From assembly GCA_902492455.1 (NCBI GenBank), contig CABULH010000015.1, forward strand, positions 25,182 through 89,181: DNA of 64,000 nt, read 5' to 3'. Each line of letters starts with the position of its first letter. Positions within the stretch are counted from its first letter, which is position 1. The notes beneath the pieces are model-generated. The model saw nothing but the letters and a program-made list of their open reading frames with translations. It was not told where the DNA came from and ran no database searches. The stretch comes from an uncultured Oscillospiraceae bacterium. GTDB taxonomy: Bacteria; Bacillota; Clostridia; Oscillospirales; Acutalibacteraceae. Below are positions 54,976-63,019 of this stretch, in pieces. Position numbers and translations under genes: made by a program.

Positions 54976-56178
54976 TTAAGAAGTAACAGGATCTACGGCT
55001 TCCAAACGATATTGAATCCGTACCGATTCCATAGGATATTGCTTGGAGAACAGTTTCAGCAGACGGTCCAGCACCATGCAGCCATTGCTGCGGGTGGTCT
55101 GGGGCAGCATCAGCACCAGTTGGGTAGAGCTGTACATAGCCACCGTATCGCCACGACGGAGATGCTCCACTACCAGAGCCTGGAGTTCCGCCATCACTCG
55201 TTTAATGGTATTCACATCCGGAACTTCTCCCCGATTATCGGTAACGGTGATCAGACCAATATGGATGGGCATGCCACTACGGGCCATCACCCGGGCATTG
55301 ACCCGATAGATGTTTTTGAAAATGGCATAATCACAGAAAAAAGCCCCCGGCAGCCGGCTTACTTCTCCCAGGTCCTCCTTAATCGCTGCCAAATCCATTT
55401 CCACATTATGCATGCTTTTGATGATTTCCTTATACAGCTCGGTAGTTTCCGGCGAAAGGGTGACGCCAAACTCATCATAGAACTGTTTGGATATGCGCTG
55501 ATAATGCTCCACTGCCATCTTGTGGCGGCCGTCACGGCCATAGGCGGTCAGCAGCAATCGATGAATCTCCTCTTCAAAGGGATTGAAGACAATAGAAACT
55601 TCGCATACCCGAATAGCCTCGGCATATTTGCCCAGGGCAATCAGATTTTCAGCAAGCAGGCGGACGCACTGATTGTATTGACTGGCATAATAAGCGCTTT
55701 TGGAAACCACCCAGGAGTAATGAGACAACCCCGGCAGAAAATCTCCGGTGTACTGCTCAAACGCCTTGCGAGCCATATCCAGCTTCTCCTCCGGATTCAT
55801 CGCAGCCTTGGCTTCCCGCCAATAGCGATCGAAAAGCTCTGTGTCCACCCGGCAGGGAATGGCGGAGTTCCAGGTATAACAGTTATGCTCAAAGGAGATG
55901 AACTCCACGTTATCCTCGCTGCAGAGGGTTTTGAGAGCCATACGAGCCCGATATATCAAATTTTTCAGAATGTGAAAAGGATTGTCGTAATCCTCCTCCG
56001 GCCACAGATCTTCCATCATGCGGTCAATGGGAATCTCTTTTCCACGGTTGGCTAAGAGATATTCCACCAACGCCCATACTTTTTTGCTGCGGCCGATATT
56101 ACCGGATAGTTCCCGATCACCATAACGGATGGAAAATTCTCCGAACATTCGGACTGCCAGGACCGGCCTATCTTGCAT
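54976..56178 (-). CDS. SARP/BTAD-type transcriptional regulator with degenerate GGDEF-like C-terminus
   Basis: Of 400 residues, 1-95 form an OmpR-like winged helix (AVRMFGEFSIRYGDREL, then GRSKKVWALVEYLL). Residues about 100-255 form a bacterial transcriptional activator (BTAD) domain with TPR-like helices (ALGKYAEAIRVCEVSIVFNP). The last 120 residues read like a worn GGDEF fold (RRGDTVAMYSSTQLVLMLP in place of the cyclase signature). The start ATG 56178 follows GGGAG. The 56253 start is ruled out because it lies in the -35 box of the promoter. It is the first gene of the pilus operon and divergent from the matrix operon. Confidence 0.82.
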   Translation of the reverse strand: MQDRPVLAVRMFGEFSIRYGDRELSGNIGRSKKVWALVEYLLANRGKEIPIDRMMEDLWPEEDYDNPFHILKNLIYRARMALKTLCSEDNVEFISFEHNCYTWNSAIPCRVDTELFDRYWREAKAAMNPEEKLDMARKAFEQYTGDFLPGLSHYSWVVSKSAYYASQYNQCVRLLAENLIALGKYAEAIRVCEVSIVFNPFEEEIHRLLLTAYGRDGRHKMAVEHYQRISKQFYDEFGVTLSPETTELYKEIIKSMHNVEMDLAAIKEDLGEVSRLPGAFFCDYAIFKNIYRVNARVMARSGMPIHIGLITVTDNRGEVPDVNTIKRVMAELQALVVEHLRRGDTVAMYSSTQLVLMLPQTTRSNGCMVLDRLLKLFSKQYPMESVRIQYRLEAVDPVTS

Positions 56179-56224
56179 ATCTTCTCCCAAAACCATCAAC
56201 TCCAATCCGGGAGCAATTGAGTTT

Positions 56225-56253
56225 ATTATACTGTAGTTTTGACCGCCCTGCAA
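56225..56253 (-). promoter_or_regulatory. sigma-A promoter of the regulator-pilus operon
   Basis: On the minus strand TTGCAG (56253-56248), a 17-bp spacer and TATAAT (56230-56225). No GTGACC-type direct repeats are found here, so this promoter appears constitutive or otherwise controlled. Confidence 0.72.
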
Positions 56254-56380
56254 CTGTTTTAATGGATTTCAGTTGAAAGTACAAAATTAAATTTTTGGAT
56301 TTTTATATATAATTAAGGTTAAATATAGGCGGTCCCGTCTCAAAATAAATTTCCAAAACTTTTTTTAATGCAGAGAAACT

Positions 56381-56413
56381 TGTGACCGGAACGTGACCGG
56401 CGGAGAGTAAAAT
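56381..56413 (+). promoter_or_regulatory. SARP-type direct repeats and -10 box of the matrix operon
   Basis: Heptamers TGTGACC (56381-56387) and CGTGACC (56392-56398) have an 11-bp period. Nine bases later comes TAAAAT (56408-56413). The -35 region contains only the repeats, as in SARP-activated promoters, where the repeats lie about 8 bp from the -10 box. The site fits the regulator encoded next door. Confidence 0.8.
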
Positions 56414-56484
56414 ACAACCATAACGTAACACACGGGCGAGGCTGCTGCTGGGGCCGCAGCTATGCAAATAAGGAGAGAGACGTG

Positions 56485-59400
56485 ATGGACAGAATGTACA
56501 AGAAGATAGGCCGCCGCCTTCTTTCCCTGGTTCTCGTGACCTCGATGCTGCTGACGGGTTCCTATTTTGGCTCGATGGTGGGGGAAACGGAACAGTCGGG
56601 AACCGGCAATTTTTTTGTATCGCCGGATGATAACGAAGGGCTACTGGAAAAGACGGCGATACCCGTAGCGGGTGAGGAGGGCCAATATGACATCAGCTTG
56701 ACCCTCAAGCCGCCGAAATCCAGCATGGGGACCATCACAAAAACCACTGATATCGTGCTGGTTATTGACAGGTCCGGCAGTATGGGATCCGGATGGGGCA
56801 ATAACAATATCATGGGTGATGTCAGAAATGCTGCTGTCGGTCTGGTGAACACTGTGCTGGCGGACGGTGTGAAAGGTGTCCGGGTGGCGGCGGTAAGCTT
56901 CAGTGGTGAAGGTGATGGCGACATGGCGGAAGACACCAGTTTCCAATCCTTCTCAAACTCCGCTTCTACAGTGAATACCTTTATTCAAGGAATCACGGCC
57001 GGTGGCGGAACCAACACGGAGGCAGGTTTCAAAAAAGCCTATCAACTGTTAGAGGGAAGCGCGGCAGAGCAGAAGTTTGTGGTCTTCTTTTCCGACGGTG
57101 GTCCCACTTTCCGTCTCACTTCGGTAAAAGAGGAAGTATGGGTTGGTGGACTGTTTGGCGGCGGAGAGTGGGTTAATTACAATTACGGCACAGGAAGCAG
57201 CGACAGCAGCGGAATCAACGCGGACTGTGCGCTGGCATGGGCTGATTTGCTAAAGGCCAGACCGGATCAAACCACGAGTAGATTTGTCACCGGCACGGAT
57301 GACAGCACGGCCTGGGTGTATCAAAATCAAAAGGGGCGGGCTGCTACCATCTTTACGGTGGGCTATAACCAGGATCTCAGCGGCTATGGTACCCCGGGCG
57401 ATGAATACAATTATAATATTAGTAATCCCAATCAAATCAACGGGATTTTCCAGAAGATCCAGTCTACTATCGTTACCAATCGGACGGTACAGGATGTAGT
57501 GTTGGAGGATATCGTCACCGACCAGTTTGAGATTCTGAGTCTGCCTGCTGGTGTGCAGGTAGAGGGGCAGGAGATCCCTTTGGGGAGCGAGATCGCTATC
57601 AACGGCCAGAAGGTCACCGTTCCGTTGGGAGAGATTAGCTCCACTTTGGAAGGAGACAAAGTTATTACTGTCACATTCCGGATACAGCTGAAAGAGGGCA
57701 TTATCCAGGAGGCCGGCACCTACGAACTTCCTACCAACACTGCGGCCAAGGTAACCTACAAGGAAAACGGCGAGATATTTTATCAGATCTTTGAAGTGCC
57801 TTCCGTTCAGGTGGAAGTCCTTTCCCCCGGCGAGTTGTTGGATATGAGCAAGGACGCACAGCTGGTGGACTGGATAAACCGGATCTACAATATCACCTTA
57901 TCGGCAGAGGCAAAGACCAGCACTACTGAGACAGAAGCGGAATCCAGGGATATTGTTTTGGTGCTGGACAAATCCGGCAGTATGGCTTGGGGTGCTTCTG
58001 AAAACAGCACGATCAACGGAAAAAGGGTGGGAACATTTAGCCAGGTAAAAAATACGCTGGATACCACCAAACAATATTACTATTACACCAATACATCCAG
58101 TTGGAGCAATCCTGGGAACTCTTCTCCTAACGCAAATCGTATGGAGTACAGAAACGGTAAATGGCAAAAACGGAGTCAGTCTGGTAACAATTGGAGTGAT
58201 GTTGAGGACGGCGATGTCGTTTATATCCGTAACGACCGGCTGTGCCAATTGAAGGACGCGGTGAATAGTTTCATCGATCAGGTGGCGGCCAAATCTCCTA
58301 ACAGCCGGATCGCGGTGATATACTTTGCGAGTGATGCTGAAAACAGTTCGAATGGATTCCGTATCTTAAATTCTTCCGATAATATCAACGCTCTGAAGAC
58401 AGCGGTGAACGGAGCAAGAGCCACCGGCGGCACCTATTTGGGTGACGGCTTGGAGCTGATAAACGAGAATCTGTTTACTGCGGCTCCAGCCACAGGTGAC
58501 CGGAAACGGATGGTGGTTACCTTCACCGATGGAGCCTACAACGGCAACCCAAAGACGCAGGCTGATACCTTGAAGGGAACTAAGGCGGCGGAAATCTACT
58601 GTGTGGGTCTCTACCTCACCACAAGCGCAGAGCAGAATCTGAGAGATAACGTCGCCAGCCCGACGCAGGCAGGGGACGAGGTGGATCACGTGTTAACCAC
58701 CGCCGATGCTAGTAGTTTGACAGAACTGTTTAACAAAATTACTTCTACTATCGGTGGAACCGTGGAAGGCGTTACCATTACCGATGTGCTGGATTCCCGG
58801 TTTGAACTGACTGCAGAGGAAAGAAACAGGCTGGAAGCCAGCGGCGTTGCGGTGACTGTTGTGGATGGGGTTACCACTATCGTCTGGGAAAATCAAACAG
58901 TGAAGACGGGCGCTGAAAAATGGACTAGAACCATTCAGGTGAAAGCCAAGGATGATTTTCTTGGCGGAAACAATATCTCCACCAACGATCAGCCGAAATC
59001 CGGCGTTACTATTGATGGCGTGTTTGAAGCATTTCCGGATCAACCTGAGGTGAACGTGCGCATCGACCTGACAATGGGCAATGCGTACGAGAAGATCTTT
59101 TTGGGAGAATCCGCTCCCGCGCCTGTTGCGAAAGAGGCGGAAATGAAAAACAGTACCGACAACCGAATCGTCTATACTTGGAATGTGGATAAAGACGCAG
59201 TCATCACTCCCGATAAGACAGGAATCTATACGTACACGCTTACCGGTGCCATCAAATCTGAAGTCAGTGGAGCACAAGCCAAGGAAAGCTGTACGATTGA
59301 TGGGAAGTTGTATGAGAATTCCACTTATCTCAATGCTGTCGGCACTTACACGGTTGAAGTGATCGCCGGAAGTTTAACCATCAACAAAACCCTGACGAGC

Positions 59401-59751
59401 GACACGCCGGTTGATACCGCAACTCCCTTTGTATTCAAAATTGAGCGGCGTGAAACGACGAATGGGCCGGTGATAGAGACTTTCTATCGCACCATCTACA
59501 CCGGTGAAAACAAGTTGGGCGGCATCACCATCGATGGTCTGAAAAAGGGTCACTATACCGTGACCGAGCAGACCGATTGGTCTTGGAAGTATAGTCTGGT
59601 AAGCAGCACCGGCACCCAGGGTACGCTGGGAATGGAGAACGGTTATACCGACACTGCTATATCCGTTGCTTTCGCCAATAAGAAGGTTAAGGACAACTGG
59701 TACGGCGCCACGGACGGCGTAGTCAATGTGTTTACGGAGCAGGAGGGTTAG
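56485..59751 (+). CDS. large secreted protein with two VWA domains and a C-terminal Cna-B/SpaA-like module
   Basis: The 1,088-residue protein has an N-terminal signal sequence and two von Willebrand A domains, each with an intact metal-ion-dependent adhesion motif: DRSGSM (about residue 95) and DKSGSM (about 494). The C-terminal 150 residues are beta-rich and resemble Cna-B/SpaA-type stalk modules (LTINKTLTSDTPVDTATPF). No LPXTG signal or membrane anchor is seen at the C-terminus, so it may attach to other matrix proteins. ATG 56485 follows AAGGAGAGA. It is first in the matrix operon. Confidence 0.85.
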   Translation: MDRMYKKIGRRLLSLVLVTSMLLTGSYFGSMVGETEQSGTGNFFVSPDDNEGLLEKTAIPVAGEEGQYDISLTLKPPKSSMGTITKTTDIVLVIDRSGSMGSGWGNNNIMGDVRNAAVGLVNTVLADGVKGVRVAAVSFSGEGDGDMAEDTSFQSFSNSASTVNTFIQGITAGGGTNTEAGFKKAYQLLEGSAAEQKFVVFFSDGGPTFRLTSVKEEVWVGGLFGGGEWVNYNYGTGSSDSSGINADCALAWADLLKARPDQTTSRFVTGTDDSTAWVYQNQKGRAATIFTVGYNQDLSGYGTPGDEYNYNISNPNQINGIFQKIQSTIVTNRTVQDVVLEDIVTDQFEILSLPAGVQVEGQEIPLGSEIAINGQKVTVPLGEISSTLEGDKVITVTFRIQLKEGIIQEAGTYELPTNTAAKVTYKENGEIFYQIFEVPSVQVEVLSPGELLDMSKDAQLVDWINRIYNITLSAEAKTSTTETEAESRDIVLVLDKSGSMAWGASENSTINGKRVGTFSQVKNTLDTTKQYYYYTNTSSWSNPGNSSPNANRMEYRNGKWQKRSQSGNNWSDVEDGDVVYIRNDRLCQLKDAVNSFIDQVAAKSPNSRIAVIYFASDAENSSNGFRILNSSDNINALKTAVNGARATGGTYLGDGLELINENLFTAAPATGDRKRMVVTFTDGAYNGNPKTQADTLKGTKAAEIYCVGLYLTTSAEQNLRDNVASPTQAGDEVDHVLTTADASSLTELFNKITSTIGGTVEGVTITDVLDSRFELTAEERNRLEASGVAVTVVDGVTTIVWENQTVKTGAEKWTRTIQVKAKDDFLGGNNISTNDQPKSGVTIDGVFEAFPDQPEVNVRIDLTMGNAYEKIFLGESAPAPVAKEAEMKNSTDNRIVYTWNVDKDAVITPDKTGIYTYTLTGAIKSEVSGAQAKESCTIDGKLYENSTYLNAVGTYTVEVIAGSLTINKTLTSDTPVDTATPFVFKIERRETTNGPVIETFYRTIYTGENKLGGITIDGLKKGHYTVTEQTDWSWKYSLVSSTGTQGTLGMENGYTDTAISVAFANKKVKDNWYGATDGVVNVFTEQEG

Positions 59752-59752
59752 G

Positions 59753-60412
59753 ATGAAAACGAAAAAGATACTGGCACTGCTGGCATCTGCACTCCTGCTG
59801 ATCTGCCTGGTAGTCGGCGGCGCAACCCTGGCGGCGCTTTACAGCAAGACCAATGAGAAGCAGAACGTCTTTACCACAGCCAATCCCTCCGTGGATATCG
59901 AGGAAAACAGCAGCGGTACACCGGACTCCAGCAACGACATCCCCGTCGAGAATGGTATTGCTGCAAAGCAGGTGAAAATCCAAAATACCGGCGATATTTC
60001 GCTTTTCGTTCGCGTGATGCTGATCCCGGGTTGGAAACAGGCCGGTGATACTGCTGTGGCGGGTGATATGAACTTCGGCAACAAGCCGTTTTTCGATCCT
60101 GCCGATTCAACCAAGCTGGTGATGGGGGATGTTACCCTGCAGCTGGCAGCAAATTGGCAAACCTACTGGTTCTATGATGAGTCTGCCAATTATTTCTATC
60201 ATCGTACTGATGTTCCCACCGGCGATTCGACGGCATTGCTGCTGGAAGCGGTGAAACCCACCGAAGGAACTGACGTTAGCGAAGAGTTCTGGGACGCTTT
60301 ACAAGTGGAGGTCATCACCGACACCATTCAGTCGGAGGGCAATGCGGCGGCCGATGCTTGGGGCAAAACCGCTAGGGATCTTCCGAACGGCAGACGGGAA
60401 CTGCAAGAATGA
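59753..60412 (+). CDS. TasA/CalY-like SipW-dependent matrix protein
   Basis: The 219-residue protein has a SipW-type signal sequence (KKILALLASALLLICLVVGG, then ATLAALYSKTNEKQNVFTT) and a beta-rich body (VKIQNTGDISLFVRVMLIPG). Overlapping this, ATG 59753 follows AGGAGGG right at the stop of the VWA gene. It is more divergent than the three later paralogues. Secretion through the SipW encoded next is inferred from the signal pattern. Confidence 0.8.
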   Translation: MKTKKILALLASALLLICLVVGGATLAALYSKTNEKQNVFTTANPSVDIEENSSGTPDSSNDIPVENGIAAKQVKIQNTGDISLFVRVMLIPGWKQAGDTAVAGDMNFGNKPFFDPADSTKLVMGDVTLQLAANWQTYWFYDESANYFYHRTDVPTGDSTALLLEAVKPTEGTDVSEEFWDALQVEVITDTIQSEGNAAADAWGKTARDLPNGRRELQE

Positions 60413-60430
60413 TAAGCAGGAGGGTCCTCC

Positions 60431-60997
60431 TTGATTAGAAAAGTTTGCAATATTCTTTCCACTGTTTTGATTGTGCTGATGCTGCTGATCGCAGGCGTGC
60501 TTCTGGTTCCCTATCTTTTCGGCTACCGGCCTACGGCAGTGCTGACGGGCAGCATGGAACCTACCTATCATGTGGGCAGCGTGATCTTCGTCAAGGAGGT
60601 GGAACCGGAAGAAATTCAGGTGAAGGATGTTATCACCTACTCCACCCCCGGCATGGGTTATCCCACCACCCATCGCGTGATGTCCATTGATACAGATAAA
60701 CAGGTGTTTGTCACCCAGGGGGATGCCAACAATGTGACGGATGGAGAAATTGCTTTCAGCCGACTGTTGGGCAGACCGGCAAAAATCTCTCTCCCCCTGG
60801 TAGGTTACATTTCCAATTCCATTCAAACCACACTGAGCGGTAAGCTGATAGCCGCCGCCGTTGTGCTGGCAATCATACTCCTGGTTTTTCTGCCCGATCT
60901 GTTCACTAAAAAGACGGATAAGGCAGCTGCAGTCCCTAAGGCGGAGGAAAGCAGTTCCGGTGAGGGAGCCGACGCCGATGAAAATCGTCAAGGTTAA
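60431..60997 (+). CDS. sipW: signal peptidase I of the SipW (ER) type
   Basis: The 188-residue protein has a membrane helix at residues 10-28, the catalytic serine in TGSMEPTYHVGS (Ser41), and histidine in TTHRV (His81) where bacterial P-type enzymes have lysine, so it is of ER/SipW type. A second helix lies near residues 137-155, followed by a charged tail. The start is TTG 60431 after GGAGGG. In Bacillus SipW processes TasA and TapA; here four TasA-like genes flank it in one operon. Confidence 0.93.
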   Translation: MIRKVCNILSTVLIVLMLLIAGVLLVPYLFGYRPTAVLTGSMEPTYHVGSVIFVKEVEPEEIQVKDVITYSTPGMGYPTTHRVMSIDTDKQVFVTQGDANNVTDGEIAFSRLLGRPAKISLPLVGYISNSIQTTLSGKLIAAAVVLAIILLVFLPDLFTKKTDKAAAVPKAEESSSGEGADADENRQG

Positions 60998-61029
60998 GTT
61001 CAAAATATAGAATGTGGAGGAAAAATTAC

Positions 61030-61656
61030 ATGAAAAAGAAGAGTGTTCTCGCCGTTGTCCTGTCCCTGTGCCTGGTGGCCGTCGTCGCTATCGGTGCTAC
61101 CCTTGCTCTGCTGAGCGATAAGACCAACACTGTTACCAACCGTTTCACTGTTTCCCAGAAGGGTATCGACATTGACCTGAAAGAGCCGGCTTGGGATGGC
61201 ATCGATTTTGGTGCTACTGAGGCTGAAAATCCGGATGATCCTGCTCTCGGAATTAATCTGGCTGAAGACATTGTTCCCGGCCGTGAGATCCCCAAGGATC
61301 CTACTGTGAAGAATACCGGCAATCATGACGCTTGGGTTGCCATTGAACTGGAATATCTGAAAGATGGCGCCGCTGCTGCGTTTGCGGACATCGCTGCTCA
61401 GGCTGACATCAATTTTGATGCCACTAACTGGACCGAAAAGGCCGGCAGCAATAAGACGGTTTTCTATTACAACGTGCCGCTGGCAGTTGATGCGGAGACT
61501 AAAACAGCCCTGTTTGATACTGTGACGATTAATGAAGAACTGGAAGAAGTATTTGCTTTCGACATCAAGATCACCGCTTATGCCGTGCAGGCTGAAGGTG
61601 TGGCTGATCTCGCCGCTGCCCAGACCGAACTGGATGCTCTGATCGCTGCCAACTAA
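61030..61656 (+). CDS. TasA/CalY family matrix protein
   Basis: The 208-residue protein begins KKKSVLAVVLSLCLVAVVAI and then GATLALLSDKTNTVTNRFT, a classic SipW-processed signal. The mature part shares with its neighbours a motif of the form PGR-x-IPKDP-x-VKN followed by DAW. Related proteins form amyloid-like biofilm fibres or are metalloprotease-like camelysins. ATG 61030 follows GGAGG. Confidence 0.85.
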   Translation: MKKKSVLAVVLSLCLVAVVAIGATLALLSDKTNTVTNRFTVSQKGIDIDLKEPAWDGIDFGATEAENPDDPALGINLAEDIVPGREIPKDPTVKNTGNHDAWVAIELEYLKDGAAAAFADIAAQADINFDATNWTEKAGSNKTVFYYNVPLAVDAETKTALFDTVTINEELEEVFAFDIKITAYAVQAEGVADLAAAQTELDALIAAN

Positions 61657-61723
61657 GAAATCAGACGCACGTATTCCCGGAGTTGAAATTATCCATATCT
61701 AACATTTGAGGAGGATCACTTTC

Positions 61724-62347
61724 ATGAATAAAAAAGGTTTACTGGCCGGTGCGCTGGTCGTCGTTTCTGTCGCTGCGATCTCCATCGGTTCCACCTTTGC
61801 CCTGCTGAAAGACAAAACTGCGACCAAAGCAAATGTCTTTACCGCCACTGCCGGCCTTACCGGTCAGATTAAAGAAGACCTGTTCGATGGTCTGGATTAT
61901 GATGGTACCCAGGTTGATCCCCAGCCGGAAAAATTGGGTAAAGATTTGGCCCTGAACGTAGTTCCCGGCCGTGTGATTCCCAAGGACCCTCAGGTGAAGA
62001 ACACCTCCGCTACCGATGCCGCTTGGATCGCCGTGAAGCTGGATGTCAGTTGTGACGGTAAGACCGGCGCAGAAGCGCTGGCGGAAATCGCCAAGTTTGC
62101 CGAAATCGATTTTAATACCACCGATTGGACTGTCAGTGCCGATGGCCTTACCTACTACTATAAAACGATTGTAGCGGCCAACGGCGGCGAGACCACCACG
62201 CTGTTCAACACTGTGACGATTAAAGATGTGGACAATGCTTCCGCGATTAAAGGCTTTAATCTGAACGTCACCGCTTATCTGCTCCAGGCAGAAGGTACCG
62301 AGGCTGCCAACGTTCAGACCGCTTTTGCCACCGCTTTCAACTGGTGA
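61724..62347 (+). CDS. TasA/CalY family matrix protein, paralogue
   Basis: The 207-residue protein has the signal NKKGLLAGALVVVSVAAISI then GSTFALLKDKTATKANVFT, and the shared motif VVPGRVIPKDPQVKNT. It is the closest paralogue of the protein before it, suggesting a tandem duplication. ATG 61724 follows GAGGAGG. Confidence 0.85.
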   Translation: MNKKGLLAGALVVVSVAAISIGSTFALLKDKTATKANVFTATAGLTGQIKEDLFDGLDYDGTQVDPQPEKLGKDLALNVVPGRVIPKDPQVKNTSATDAAWIAVKLDVSCDGKTGAEALAEIAKFAEIDFNTTDWTVSADGLTYYYKTIVAANGGETTTLFNTVTIKDVDNASAIKGFNLNVTAYLLQAEGTEAANVQTAFATAFNW

Positions 62348-62382
62348 GCAAACCGATATCGGGATAACAGGAGGATTATACA

Positions 62383-62964
62383 ATGACGATGAAGAAAAAA
62401 CTGACGGTGATTGTCACTGCCGTAACTTTGGTGGCGCTGATTGCCATCGGCGCGACTCTGGCTTGGTTCACCGATTCCAAAGAAGTCACCAATGTGGTGA
62501 CCATGGGCAATGTCCGCATCACCCTGACCGAGCCGATCTTCAGCGCGGAGCATGAGAACAACACTATCGCCGATGTGCTGCCCGGTCAGCCCATCGTGAA
62601 GGATCCCACCATTGAGAATGTGGGCAATAATGACGCTTACATCCGCGCCAAGATCGAAATCGTCAGCGAGAACGAGAACTTCACCGCTGATCGTGCGGCT
62701 GAAGTGGAAGCGGCGCTGGATGTGACCAATGGGTGGGTCAAAGGTGAGGACGGCTACTACTATTATCAGAATGTCCTGGCCGCTGGCGCGGACCCCATCA
62801 CCCTGTTTACTGGCTTGACCATTCCCACTAGCTGGGGCAATGAGATGAAGGATGTCACCTTCGACATTAACATCACCGCTTATGCCATTCAGTCGGATTA
62901 TTTCACTCCAGATAAAGAAGAAGACATTATTGTTGGCTGGAGTGCGGCTGAAGCTGCTGAATAA
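62383..62964 (+). CDS. TasA/CalY family matrix protein, paralogue
   Basis: The 193-residue protein has the signal KKKLTVIVTAVTLVALIAIG then ATLAWFTDSKEVTNVVTMG and a variant of the shared motif (VLPGQPIVKDPTIENVGNND). It is the shortest and most divergent of the three tandem copies and more acidic at its end. ATG 62383 (or ATG 62389) follows AGGAGG. The WF in the cleavage region is usual for TasA-type proteins. Confidence 0.83.
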   Translation: MTMKKKLTVIVTAVTLVALIAIGATLAWFTDSKEVTNVVTMGNVRITLTEPIFSAEHENNTIADVLPGQPIVKDPTIENVGNNDAYIRAKIEIVSENENFTADRAAEVEAALDVTNGWVKGEDGYYYYQNVLAAGADPITLFTGLTIPTSWGNEMKDVTFDINITAYAIQSDYFTPDKEEDIIVGWSAAEAAE

Positions 62965-63019
62965 TTTTCAGGTTTCACTTATTTGCAGCCATGTTACTGA
63001 GTAAAGGAAATGATGCCCA

